Source of the DNA: Lumbricus rubellus
Taxonomy: Eukaryota; Annelida; Clitellata; Crassiclitellata; Lumbricidae
Assembly (NCBI GenBank): GCA_945859605.1
Contig: OX243811.1
Location: forward strand, 58,253,766 to 58,317,765
Direction: 5' to 3'
Length of the DNA: 64,000 bases
Numbering within the stretch: the first letter of the stretch is position 1; each line of letters starts with the position of its first letter. Position numbers and translations under genes: made by a program. A model generated the notes under the pieces. It was not told the origin of the DNA, did not search any database, and worked only from the letters and a program-made list of their open reading frames with translations. Shown piece by piece: positions 43,001 to 51,022 of the stretch.

Positions 43001-46000
43001 ACAATAGAATCAGCTCACTTAGATCTAGGCCTACTTTCGCTCGCTGTTAACCCCTTGGAATTATATGACATTCTACATAATTTGTCTGAGTATTAACTTT
43101 TGCTATGCCTGAGATCATAACGAGAGTCTCGTCCTCATTTCATTGGATGCAGCGGGAATCTAGTTTGATAATTCACTGTTAATTTTAATCTTCTTTCACG
43201 TTCTCTGCGCTCAGGCAGGTTCGTATGTCCTATGACGCCATTTTAAATTTTAATACGTGGCGCCAATTCTTTGTTGAAAATAATCATCACTTTTGCTCTG
43301 CCCCATTATAAAATCATGATAGCATTCAATGCGTTTGTTATCTGCTATTTTTACGAAGAGTTGGATGCGGATAAGTCCACAAGCCTAGTTCGCCACTTTC
43401 GTTAAGTAGACCTAAGTGACCCTTGAAATCAATAAACAAATGCAAGTGATTTGGCAAGACATGTCCTTTCATGATTTTAGAAACAGTATGAATTTATCTA
43501 CGCTGCTTTGCTGACTGAGTTTACACTTGGAGACACTACAATCCAAGGCGAGGATCTTACTTTGGCCTACAACGCATTGCGAAAGAAGAATCCTGACACA
43601 GGAAAAACAAAATTGGAAATACAATTCAATGTAAGGAAATTTAATACGGAAAGTTATTTGCAAAGGATATTTAGTTTTTTCAGTATGACTGTCATTAAAT
43701 TAGCGCTGCTGACTCGATCACGCTAATTTCGAATAATTATAGGGGGCCTATGTTTCAAAGGAAGCAATTTGAATAATTTAGGCCTAAATGAATTATTGAA
43801 AATCTCTTGAGGAACTTCTACAATAGGTCGACCTTAATTCACGTCGCTAAACTCTAAATCAATGGTAGGCCTATCATGCAGTATGCATATTAATTTAAAT
43901 ATATATTGCTTATTATTTCTAGATGTTGGAAGAAACAAGACACCAGATCTCCGAGTATGGTAAATTTCTATAGTCATTCATGATTAAAAACCGAATATCA
44001 TCATGAACCACATTCAAGCAAGGAACAGATCTCTGTTTACATAGACCTACAAGTACTTTTTTATTATTAACGGCACGCCATCGTGACGTAGGTCCCTAGC
44101 CTACAATTACAGTTGTCTAGCTGTGATCGTTCAGTTCATCTATTTGATGCAGGACGTGAAAAATCTCTTGACATGTTCTTGTTAGTAATTATGACCGATG
44201 CTAGTTGCATCAAAGGACAAAGGTTGTACTTAACTGACCTTAAGCCAAACTTATGGAAACCATATCATTCATCTTTTAAAAGAATGTCGTGTATAAGATG
44301 ATGCAGAATATGAATGATTACCCGTTACTCATTCTTACAATTGTTCTGCAAACGAATTTTACGAAGTTCTTCTGCAATTCTGCACCCTTGGCCTAGTTGA
44401 CAATTATCAATGGCGGCGCTATCACATGTCCCGGCAAGTATATAGCCTACTCCTGAATTGCTTTACAACCTGCCAAAAAATTTTTGGAAGTCTAAATATC
44501 TTTCTTACAATTAGTTTCTCTGACCTGCTGAAGTAAGCTGACTCCAATGACCCTGGGGAAATTGTATAGCTGACAATTATTATCTACAAATAATTTTTAT
44601 TTCCCTTCTTCTCAACATCTATAATTCTATATTATAAGCCTAGAACTGAGAAATATTAAAAACTTTGTCGGTTAGCATAAAGTTATCTAGGCGTTTAAAT
44701 AACCCTTCTCAAGCGTCTCGGCGTACGTTAGGTGCAGGATATATATTGTGAGGCACTAACCATGTCTTTACATTGCAGAACCTCAGTTTCGCCTGACATC
44801 AAAATCACTTAGAAATAACAAGATTGCCCAAGTGGATGGAATACTTGTGCAGGTAAAATTTAAATCAACCGTTTATTCTTTATTATCTAATAATCTTTAT
44901 TTCTAATCGCATTTTGGTGTAGGCCTACATGTACATAGAGACATCTAGGCCACTATTAATTAAGTGAGTAAGTAGGCCTATAATCGTTTTGTACCAGCTG
45001 CAATTTGCTCTCCGGTTTACATGAATATATATAAAAAACACGAGAAGTAAAAGACAAAATTACAAGCCAAATCTGACAGCCAAACCACGGCGCCCATCCC
45101 GTGTAACTCTATCGGTATATAAATTTGGTTCAAAGCAATATTTTGTGCTTAGGTGTGCAACACAGCCCACATTATAAAAACATCTTGTGCATGTCTACAG
45201 GGTTGGAAGAAGCCTGGTTGTTACATATCAGTGAAGCAACCGTCTCTCAACACAATTCCGGACTTTTGGACAATTTGCTTAGAAAACGGATGTCGCACGA
45301 TTTTATTCGTAGACGACAAAAGGGTAAACTGAAATGTTTCGATCTACAGGCTCTTAAATGACTCGATATGAAACTATTAATTTGATAATTTTGCTTACGT
45401 AAGCTTACTGAACATAGGCTAATTATTTCTTACTAACCTAATAGCGTAGTCTTATTCAGAATAATACATGTATATCGGAATATATGTATAATTGTATACA
45501 TTACTTGCTGTAAGTTATATATTTTAATCAGACATATTGGATTCTAATTGCCTTCAAACTCATTTTAAAGTAACCGCCTGATATTTTAAATTATTGTTCA
45601 AATAGTTTACGTGAGATAGGTCTAAATGGCTACAGTTTTGTAGGTTATAGCCCTCCGAACTGTAGCCTAGGATTATACGGTACACAACTTCGATTTCCAA
45701 TTACACGGGAATGTTGTCAATGTGAGTCGTGTGTTGCGTTTTTCTTTCAGAACGAAGACGTTTCATTTCTTCCGACCAAAGAGAAACCGGTTTCAATTAG
45801 TTCGACCACTTTACTGCTGCAGAGTGAATCCGAAGAAGATTACGGATTGAGTTACAAGATTTCTCAACAGGTTGAGGCAACATATGAAAACAGAGCCATT
45901 TATGAAAACTGCGTGAGTTTGAAATCGGCGAATATAGCCTAATATGTTTCTTACATCAAAACTTTCTGTAACTTGGTGAATTTGACTATGCTCAATTGCT

Positions 46001-47643
46001 CATGTACAATAGACTACTTGTCAGTGCGGTAGTAATAGTCAATCATTGATCTTAATCATTTTCACTTCTAAAATTAACATAGAAGTAAGCTTATGTTTAA
46101 TGTAATTTTGGCCATTTGACCATTAGGTCTACACAGTACTTTAATAAAATAAATGCAGAACGAGAACTTCAGAAGCATTCATTATTGGGATTAGTGTTCT
46201 TATAGCAGGGCTTCATTCAGCTTTAGCAACAGCTTCTATTGTAATTGTAATTGTAATTAAACATTTATATAGCGCCGCTCACAGATTCAGTAGCGCTCTA
46301 TAGGCTACTTGACATTCTCTTATTGTGTAATCAGGAAATCAATAGGCCTGCCCAATCTATTTTTCAAAAAACACTTAAAAGTGCACCTGCTCTCGAGCGG
46401 TGTGCGTTACCTCTGACAGTTGACAATACGTGTGTAAAGCATCCTAGAAGTACATGTAGCTTGCTTCTGACGATGCTATAGGAATTGTCTTAATTACATG
46501 ACATAACATTTGTCTTGCAGAAAGGTGTTGGAGAACATTTCGACATATCTGTAATGCACATGACTGAGTTTCTGCAGACTCACTCAATTGAGTTGGAGGG
46601 ACTTCTTTCAGTTCACAATGCACTTCGAAAACTCAGCACCGCTGGTCCAGTCCTCGTTGTCTCATCGTAAGATGAATGTTGTCATTCTTTAAAGATAAGC
46701 AATCAAAACACGCAGCTATCAATAATGTATAAGAACATTAATATTCGTCCCATCAGTCCGTAGCGTAATGCATTGCAGCGGCCACAGTTAGACCTACGCT
46801 GCATGTAGATTGCATCTGGAGTTCGAGTATACCAGGAATGTCGCTAGTCAGCGGCTTGAAGATGTGACACGCCGGTCGACTACGATTCACATCGTAAGCC
46901 GATGGGTAAATGACCTGCTTCTGTCTTTTCGAACTCCATGTCCACACATCGATCCCTCCGATCCGATCGAGATATATTTTGCTTGTACAACGATTTTGAT
47001 GAGTAGCGACTATCGACTAATGCCTTAAGATACGCTGGCGCTAGAAAAATTCAAATTATTATATTTATTACTCTAAAGAAGATTATTATGGTAACTCTAA
47101 TTAACCCTGCTATTTATTTTACTTTGTCATTGAAGGTCTGACTATGAACTGACAGGTTTCTGTCTGGCGGCTTTAAACGGTTTCGACATGTTGACAGAAG
47201 TCAACGAAATTGACGTCTATCAGATCGTACAAGATATCAGAAAATCAAAATCTTCGTTCATTTCATCATTGGTATGCTTAGAGGCTTAAACTATTATTTT
47301 CATTAAAGGCATAATTATGAATAAACTGTTGTAGTTTTCTCTACACATGCTTTCTGATTAAAAAAAATGCAAAATTGAATGGACGATAGGCTATTTCAAC
47401 ACACTGCCATAGGCCCATAACTGCATTATTAACGCAAGGACATTATTCTTCCGACACTTTGCAGATGTTTCCAATTACGCTACAGAATTCGTTTGAGATG
47501 TCGGGTACACTGTACACGTACAGTTATGTTGATTTTGATTTTGGGATTGCTTTCAATTGTAGGCGGCTTATGACGAGCTGTACAAAGTCTTCAGCAGATT
47601 CATCAGCGTTGTCTCGCAGGGAGAAGCTGAAGCAGATGAATAG
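18217..47643 (+). CDS. Receptor gene 2: WSC/EGF receptor-type tyrosine phosphatase
   Basis: Twenty-six exons with GT-AG borders and consistent phases: 18217-18368, 19523-19664, 20492-20626, 23013-23179, 24705-24837, 25948-26088, 26372-26503, 27947-28075, 33422-33542, 36373-36455, 37110-37240, 37956-38043, 39473-39549, 40092-40128, 40529-40626, 41643-41765, 42150-42295, 42795-42930, 43481-43630, 43923-43959, 44779-44852, 45153-45323, 45751-45912, 46521-46666, 47136-47271, 47563-47643 (TAG). About 1,042 residues; the leader exon was not found. Order: WSC, EGF, WSC, EGF, EGF, EGF_CA, one transmembrane segment, phosphatase D1 (active-looking) and D2 (degenerate). It would dephosphorylate phosphotyrosine at the plasma membrane in response to an unknown ligand. 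Introns carry the mobile elements listed separately; between those I recognise nothing. Confidence 0.85.
18673..18936 (+). other. Open frame with one hydrophobic helix, origin uncertain
   Basis: An uninterrupted frame of 87 codons (no ATG at its head) contains a [11 protein letters not shown] segment, then [20 protein letters not shown] and a short tail. The layout, a short N-terminal motif before a single membrane helix, faintly resembles the first membrane segment of DEG/ENaC channels. It lies in the first visible intron of gene 2 and has no paired exons. It may be a pseudogene fragment or chance. Confidence 0.2.
19022..19255 (-). mobile_element. tRNA-derived SINE, diverged, inverted copy
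   Basis: The reverse complement of this stretch matches the SINE at 36617-36840 over most of its length: the GTAGGTTCGAATC-like internal promoter region (damaged here), CAATTGCTCAGCGCTTCGGC and the tail word GGAGCTTGAAGGGGTGCTATAACAAG. A further short piece (AAGGTCCCTACGCGGCG) recurs at about 19765. It lies in an intron of gene 2. Confidence 0.65.
19866..19977. mobile_element. 112-bp hAT-like MITE, 8-bp target duplication
   Basis: Ends are CAGGGCTGAAAGTG and its complement, flanked by CAGAATAA at 19858-19865 and 19978-19985. Terminal CAG and 8-bp duplications are the hAT hallmark. No coding capacity. Confidence 0.85.
20891..21677. mobile_element. hAT-like MITE with CAGGGGTTCTCAAACT ends
   Basis: Terminal inverted repeats CAGGGGTTCTCAAACT and AGTTTGAGAACCCCTG are flanked by GTCTAGGC (20883-20890 and 21678-21685), which also fits the hAT preference for nTCTAGAn-like sites. 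GTACCCCC and its complement recur near both ends. 787 bp, no transposase frame. Confidence 0.9.
21692..22125. mobile_element. hAT-like MITE (CATAGATGTAAAAAACG family), copy 1
   Basis: Ends CATAGATGTAAAAAACG and CGGTTTTTTACAACTATG are flanked by GCCTATAT (21684-21691 and 22126-22133). The interior has an AAAAACG-rich margin on both sides and a unique core (ACACGTAGGCTATCTCTTA). The left duplication overlaps the right duplication of the preceding MITE by two bases, so the two elements lie back to back. A second copy is at 63502-63932. Confidence 0.9.
22150..22260 (+). pseudogene. Decayed duplicate of the gene 2 EGF exon
   Basis: This copies 20473-20600, including the intron lead-in AATTAAGTTG-TGAACGTT and the exon start TGTCCGATTGGCAACTACTC, but frame-breaking changes follow (an extra GTGAAT block, lost spacing around the cysteines). 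The 3' splice site is no longer followed by a usable EGF frame. It belongs to the second unit of a tandem duplication of about 20256-20690, which was then split by the two MITEs at 20891-22125. Confidence 0.75.
22365..22716. mobile_element. hAT-like MITE with CAGTGTTTCTTAGCC ends
   Basis: Ends CAGTGTTTCTTAGCC and GGTTAGGAACCACTG are flanked by ATCTACTG (22357-22364 and 22717-22724). GGGTTCG words occur near both ends. 352 bp, no frame. Confidence 0.88.
22740..22920. repeat. Short ATCCAGC and GTCCTATGAT repeat cluster
   Basis: Remnant AATCCAGCTTCCATGTCTC and ATCAACCCAGC units like those of 34290-34850 are followed by repeats of GTCCTATGAT, TGATTAATGGTCCGTG and related words. Probably a decayed piece of the same repeat family. 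Confidence 0.4.
24073..24179. repeat. CCCCTCCC-rich simple repeat
   Basis: A pyrimidine-only tract of CTCC, CCCTCC and CCGTCCCC words. Strong strand asymmetry could favour triplex formation. Confidence 0.9.
27257..27681. mobile_element. hAT-like MITE with CAGTGGTGTAG ends, containing a second MITE
   Basis: Ends CAGTGGTGTAG and CAACGCCACTG are flanked by GCATCAAC (27249-27256 and 27682-27689). A younger element, 27456-27601, is inserted inside. Confidence 0.82.
27456..27601. mobile_element. Nested 146-bp hAT-like MITE (CATAGGCG family)
   Basis: Ends CATAGGCGCAA and TTGCACCTATG are flanked by CTGTTGGG (27448-27455 and 27602-27609). The inside has three copies of CCAACTTTTAGGACG or a variant. 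It is younger than its host MITE. Confidence 0.82.
28120..28521 (+). repeat. Left LTR
   Basis: 402 bp, TG...CA borders, preceded by ATATT. The sequence is the same as the right LTR by eye. Confidence 0.95.
28735..31242 (+). CDS. Gag-protease remnant fused in frame to an integrase tail (LTR element ORF)
   Basis: 835 residues from the ATG at 28735 (the frame is open from 28651 without ATG). Order: a Gag-like N-terminus ([12 protein letters not shown]); a long charged coiled-coil stretch with repeats of the type ELQERELxxETERVRxAEERN; an arginine/glycine-rich segment; a duplicated zinc-knuckle unit of which only the second copy keeps [14 protein letters not shown] (CX2CX4HX4C); a retropepsin-like motif with DGGA in place of D-S/T-G-A; an Asp-rich low-complexity part; then about 30874-31010 a segment matching the far end of Gypsy integrases ([19 protein letters not shown]). 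The frame passes from protease to integrase tail without a stop, so the deletion kept the frame. Confidence 0.75.
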   Translation: MEKLTLVQWEKVQKMATHTLQVLLIALGGEEELVWEMVREELLDSWAERVASGTDRPVSVGKSAADFAREKSTFERAEFEEERRLWLIEKKRRDQENERQDREFALQRLEWDQKMELRAADGVQRAAKLQERELFLETERVRVAVQQAAKVQEMELFRESERVRLADERNKREAAMKEREIQFMAEFRARELLFETERVRIAEERNRREAELKEREIQLAAEIAKAEEEDKRETELQERALVRIAELRDREFKQNEDESRIYSDVMGREIDRSQIGANFVGGRPKGDYFGRPVQRFEGNCGRGGNNSFRPYPPKFQGGHSSPAPRGGAGRKPKRCRICGSMFLLCYLFHSNPASRGGSCRKPKRCRICGSIFHLQASCDQVRNEGQRSEGLQYVRRIHACTTDRGWQGKPFHSSSVGINDGIQNSQLEQANEPHGALQYVDPVSAEREIDCLPVGVGVIKAYDVPRLNYVNVHVAGETGCGFQVVSALVDGGAEVAVAKLSTIENLGHVEHIGSTALCGIECAPVTADRDRLYIGVDHKCDMAMNGDFCEQWLPVTCAVCAEADDSLVLTASNVEQLHSCSYQCNAVMQKVGLTGELDLDHDRTNPVCANTVVDDYGDGELLTTNIVDIKHDDRNDNSIVVMDHVDTNSVMNDQTKLDDTHTFAIDPGDLSSVTFSHVKSSIAKMDAGYTQPWSPCGAFVMWDLREIPNETSGVAPWLLVIGRLPREPLAVLNETWCGVRDFPLDLDKPPWEYLKDLHARNGEGGVHVPLAMMSCCFSVLWLLHMLHMQDMIRRIVGTICNRVFDACSRYWQTAIKASEQWCFDSSCMTLTQLVD
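31678..32079 (+). repeat. Right LTR
   Basis: 402 bp, preceded by the purine tract GATGGGAGG and followed by ATATT. Confidence 0.95.
32291..33120. mobile_element. hAT-like MITE with CATAGCTCGAGGGTACG ends
   Basis: Ends CATAGCTCGAGGGTACG and CGTACCCTCGAGCTTTG are flanked by TTCAATAC (32283-32290 and 33121-33128). Both margins contain ACGTTAAAATACGTACGTA and CTTTCAAAAAATAGAATA. 830 bp, no frame. Confidence 0.88.
33211..33290 (+). pseudogene. Decayed calcium-binding EGF exon of gene 2
   Basis: An AG acceptor at 33209-33210 is followed by D-I-D-E-R instead of D-I-D-E-C, then [13 protein letters not shown] and an in-frame stop soon after. It corresponds to the second EGF_CA exon of gene 3 (57477-57605). 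Skipping it keeps the phase from 28075 to 33422, so loss was tolerated. Confidence 0.75.
33422..33542 (+). CDS. Gene 2 transmembrane exon
   Basis: 121 nt. It encodes a short juxtamembrane stalk ([17 protein letters not shown]) and then the same 23-residue membrane segment as gene 1. Against gene 1 exon 1 the 71 shared bases differ at only three positions, all synonymous (GTT/GTG, GCC/GCT, GTT/GTG). The size equals that of the gene 3 transmembrane exon (59220-59340, 121 nt). It accepts phase 1 from 28075 and ends in phase 2. Confidence 0.9.
33747..35764. mobile_element. 2-kb hAT-like element (CATAGGCG family), nested host
   Basis: Ends CATGGGCGCCGACT and ACTCGGCGCCTATG are flanked by CCTACATG (33739-33746 and 35765-35772). 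The element contains a second element, 34192-35010. No intact transposase is seen. It lies directly after the gene 2 transmembrane exon. Confidence 0.75.
34192..35010. mobile_element. Foldback element with CCGCGCACA-rich ends and a tandem core
   Basis: Ends GGTATCCGGTCAAAACCGCG and the complement of GGTTTACTATCAAAACCGCG are flanked by CACAAAAG (34184-34191 and 35011-35018). Each margin has several copies of AAAACCGCGCACA or its complement in inverse order. The core (34290-34850) is a tandem array with a 69-bp period made of two half-units around ATCCAGCTTCYRTTT. Confidence 0.75.
36617..36840 (+). mobile_element. tRNA-derived SINE
   Basis: The head is tRNA-like: A-box TGGTGCAGTGGG at 36626-36637 and B-box GGTTCGAATCC at 36670-36680, 33 bases apart as in tRNA genes. 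The body contains AATTGCTCAGCGCTTCGGCG and ends GCGCTATAACAAGTGCACAT before an A-rich tail. It is not a functional tRNA: there is no cloverleaf acceptor pairing. Diverged relatives lie at 19022-19255 and 52380-52440. Confidence 0.8.
37110..43630 (+). CDS. Gene 2 phosphatase domain D1 (predicted active)
   Basis: Exons from 37110 to 43630 rebuild a full PTP domain. The pTyr loop is [10 protein letters not shown] joined to YDHSRV. The substrate strand is [10 protein letters not shown], then a shortened ATQGP block and the DFWRMIWE helix. The WPD loop reads SWEDCKTP, so the Pro is Glu but the general-acid Asp stays. The P-loop [12 protein letters not shown] is complete with catalytic Cys and Arg, with the junction inside the Ser codon (42295/42795). 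The Q-loop is QRSQMVQTQ and the final helix [10 protein letters not shown]. All residues needed for cysteine phosphatase chemistry are present, although the altered WPD loop may change rate or specificity. Confidence 0.9.
38161..38631. mobile_element. MITE with GGGGCCGTCCATAAAGTA ends
   Basis: Inverted ends GGGGCCGTCCATAAAGTA and TACTTTATGGACGGCCCC are flanked by TTC (38158-38160 and 38632-38634). A 3-bp duplication with GGG ends suggests PIF/Harbinger, but the class is not certain. The margins repeat TGTCACAAACTGTCA. Confidence 0.75.
39598..40300 (+). repeat. Duplicated intron segment around a gene 2 phosphatase exon
   Basis: The word series CACTTAAAATAC, TTCCAAGAACGACTCTTTAA and TATTCCATGGT occurs at about 39598-39665 and again at 40200-40266. 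A second word, AAGCAAATAGGCCTTT, occurs at 40146 and 40284. The copies flank exon 40092-40128. Confidence 0.6.
40855..41305. mobile_element. MITE with GGGTAGTCCCAAAATCACG ends
   Basis: Inverted ends GGGTAGTCCCAAAATCACG and CGTGATTTTGGGACTACCC are bordered by TA on both sides, consistent with a Tc1/mariner-like target. AATCACGG words fill both margins. Confidence 0.75.
43923..47643 (+). CDS. Gene 2 phosphatase domain D2 (pseudophosphatase) and C-terminus
   Basis: Exons 43923-43959 to 47563-47643. The D2 substrate-loop and helix region is recognisable ([16 protein letters not shown], then [16 protein letters not shown]). The exon pair holding the P-loop has exactly the D1 lengths (146 and 136 nt), proving common descent. 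Where D1 has [11 protein letters not shown]2 reads VSSSDYELTG: the catalytic Cys is Ser and the Arg is Leu. The second exon of the pair needs the acceptor at 47135; the next AG downstream puts stops in frame. D2 domains without activity are known to regulate D1 or bind partners. The gene ends with TAG at 47641-47643 after an acidic GEAEADE tail. Confidence 0.85.
46235..46310. repeat. (TTGTAA)n and SINE-tail-like fragment
   Basis: Short TTGTAA repeats are followed by TTATATAGCGCCGCTCACAG, similar to the tail side of inverted SINE copies in this window. Confidence 0.35.
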
Positions 47644-49279
47644 GCCTAGCATGTTGTGTGGAAGCATAGCTAAGGCTGAAGCGTAGTAGCCTCTCGTACT
47701 TTCATTCGAGGCTTTGAAACCAGCATTTTCTTTCGATGGATAGATAACGAGTTTTTAAAAATAATTTTGTGCTTTAAATGCCCTGTTTGACAATCATGAT
47801 CGTAAGTGACAGTTTGGCTGGTATATTATCAGCGTTATTTGTGAATCTCATTGATGTAAACTGAAGATGTGAAAATGCTCTGTTCAAAATATCAGTATGA
47901 TTTGTAGTCTAAACAGTGTTTTATACTGTTAAGTTGAAATGCATGCTTTATTCTACAGCTCGCACAGATATAATTAAATCAGAAGCACAAGATTATATTG
48001 AAATTGTTCTCCAAAGCATAATTATTTGGTTACAAAGTTTTATGCCTTCCATTTACTTGTATCAGGTGTCATGAAAAGTTTTAGAAGTAACTTAACTTTA
48101 ACTAAATTAACTTAACTTTAACTAAATTTGGGATAATTTTATAAAACTTTGAATGTTAACAGTTAGAAAACGCGTGTCGAAACATTGAAAATAGAGCTAA
48201 ACTGATAAAAGGTCAAAAAGTTTAATTTCGGTTTAAAACTACAATATTCATTTCGAACAATTCATACGTACGCTTCTCATCGATTTAATGACAGACAGCA
48301 CTGCATCAAGTTTCATAATTTCATTTTGTGACATGATGATTAGAAAGAATCACTATGAAACGCATGGCATTCCAGTTAACCGTTGCTAAGCACTGTTAGC
48401 TTAAATATGCAATAGGCAATGTTAGGCACCGTGTAAATGTGTGACTACTTAGTTTAGGTCTGAGCCAACTCCTTGATAACGAAACATAGACTACTGGTCT
48501 TAAATAAAGGGAAATGCTAACTAATTATTACTAAGCGATTGTGACGATTGCTGGATAAAACGGTATTAATAATTACTATTGTGTATTTGTAAATGCAAAT
48601 CTACCTATTCTGGAGTTAGTGTTCTGTTTACATTTGTAATTATATTGCAGTTGCGTTGATTTAAATGATTGATGCCTGATGGATAAAAACTTGGCAATAG
48701 AAACTGCTCGCGAGCTGTTTCCTTATTGTAGACCTATTATACTGTGATACACCTGCAATGTCCTGCAGACTATGAAAGTCTATTTATTCTGTCAACTGTC
48801 GACTGGATAATTCTGCTGATCATACAATACAGATTCACATAGATTATTATTTTCCACTCATTACTTTGCTACTTAATTGCAGTAGACTAATTCTAGTTAG
48901 TAGTTAGTTACGGCATCATGTACATGTAGCCTACATTAGCGCAGAAAGCAGCTTCGATTGGCATTGTTCGTTGAATAGCGCTGCATAAATGTTTAATTAC
49001 AAGTAGCCCAACAATTGCAATAGCAACACTTAAAAGTGAATTTGCGTGACATTATACTCCACAGCACACACAGTATTGCCTTTTTATAATGGTTTCATAA
49101 ATGTAGCATTGTGCGTAAGAATTTATAGTTATAGGTAACCGTGCAAACTACTTCGAAGTTAACAATCATATTACATGTAGGACTTTCAACCCCATGACTA
49201 TTTTATGCAACAGTTTTATACATGCATAAGTGTCTGTATCCATGTTGAGTTGTTGACGTGAAGCAAATACTGTGTTTAA

Positions 49280-49350
49280 TCCCTTCCCTGGGGGGTTATA
49301 TGCTTTAAGCCTGTTTTGGACGTATATATACGGCTTCCCCAAGGAAGGGG
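49280..49350. mobile_element. 71-bp piggyBac-like mini-element flanked by TTAA
   Basis: Ends TCCCTTCCCTGGGG and CCCCAAGGAAGGGG are inverted matches, with TTAA on both sides (49276-49279 and 49351-49354). TTAA duplication with CCCTT ends is typical of piggyBac-type non-autonomous elements. Confidence 0.6.
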
Positions 49351-50529
49351 TTAAAACGTTCTGTCTTGAGGCACCATCCTCTGGTCGACGAAGAATCTAA
49401 GACTCTAAGTCAACTGAACAATCTGATCTCATTTAATCGCACTAAACGTTAGTCTGCTGTAAAGCCTATTTTCAGTGTAGAATTATGCAAAATATTGCAC
49501 CATTTAAGATTTTGCTTCGCCACCAGAAGCAGCTGTGGAAATAGGCTCCCGAGCACTCTCTGAAACCTCGGCCCTATTAGCGTAGGCGTCTTCTTCCCTC
49601 TGCTTCATCTCCAAACCAGTTTGGCAAGCCCGAATGTCAATTGGTGCTGGAAATATTTACACTGGCCCAACATTTGGTTTCGACCCTTCCTATGCATTGG
49701 AATTGTAATCAGGAATGTAATGCGTGTGGCCGATTTCTTCGCCTCTCAACATTAACTGTCATATTTTGGACTGTGTTGAGTCATAAAGATAATTAATTAC
49801 TGCAGGCTTACACCAATAAAACCTAAGTCGAAAACGCTAGCCTGCTCTTTTAGAGCCTACACGACCGCCTAAATCCTGCTTTATCTCTATATCATGGACA
49901 ATTCTACGTAGGCTATTAGTAGGCATACATGTAATATGGTGAATTCCTGCCCAGGAAGTTTCTCGCGATGCATCCAGAGCCTATCCTTGTAGAAGTAAGC
50001 CTAGCCTTCCCATTCCTGTGAAGATAATGCAAGCCTACATGTATATGCGCTCTGTGGTTATTCCCCACTCTGCCTATCGCTATTAATTATTTAAGCTTAC
50101 TCATCAACCGAAGCGAACGCGTTAATTTGTCTGCGTAATTACTTAGCCGGCGTAGGATAGCCTACTAACCACAACGTTTCTAGGTTAGCTCAATCTGCTA
50201 CTGCTGCTATAGGAATGTCTTCGTCATTTCTATCATGCATATTGCTAGTTTGCGCCACTTTATCAGTAGGCCTATGTTTTAGCAATAGCGTGCAGTGCGT
50301 GCACTATTAATAATATTGTTGTCGCATATTCAGTCAATGCTATCAATAGAATTAGGCCTACGCATGAAATGGATTGATAAATAGGCCTACAGACCCATGA
50401 TGACATTTTAGCTGCGGCTATCAGACATTACACGCTATTGTTGCCCAGCGTTTGCAATGCTTGATATCATTGCCACATTGCCAGCAACAGCTTCTCATTT
50501 ATGATCAAAAGTAGATAATAATCGTCTAT

Positions 50530-50591
50530 TCAGAATAACAAGGACGTATACCCGGCACTTTTAGTGTTGGGATCCGTCCTTGTTATTCTGA
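50530..50591. repeat. Perfect 17-bp inverted repeat (hairpin)
   Basis: TCAGAATAACAAGGACG at 50530-50546 pairs exactly with 50575-50591; the loop is 28 bases. It lies about 430 bases before the ATG of gene 3 and could be a foldback MITE or a structured element. Confidence 0.7.
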
Positions 50592-51022
50592 TTATGCAGC
50601 CTCACATGCATTGGGTTTAGGTCTACTAGTGCGGTTAAAGCTGAAGCTCAATGCGATGCATAGGCCAATTATAACAGGCCTGAAAACTATAGGCCTCCAA
50701 TATACTCTAATTGACGTCATGGCCTATGGTGTATCAAAAAGTGAGGCCTCATTAAGCCTGCGAATCCGGTTATTAAACACTACAACTGCAATTATGTTAC
50801 TCAATAATTGGAACGCAAATGCTGGCAATTAACAAACCGGAAGAAAAGCATGATTCATACTTTGGCTCAGTAGGCTACCGACCTCGTATTGATAGGACAT
50901 TGACATTGTATTGTATTGTTAGGACTACGTTTGCACTGGATTTAATCTAAAATGAACATCACCCACAATCAAATGGAATGAAGTTTACTTCATAATATGT
51001 AAATTATCCATTTATCCTTAAA

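Larger units (their letters stand above)
47644..51022. other. Gap between receptor genes 2 and 3
   Basis: It holds a two-copy 19-bp repeat (CTTAACTTTAACTAAATT at about 48090-48130), a 71-bp TTAA-flanked mini-element (49280-49350) and a hairpin (50530-50591). No exon or RNA gene is recognised; the promoter of gene 3 is presumably in the right part. Confidence 0.45.

Noticed and set aside
47464..47562. Extra exon in gene 2 starting [12 protein letters not shown]
   Set aside because: The last exon joins 47271 directly in phase 0 and completes the phosphatase helix; including this stretch adds no family match.
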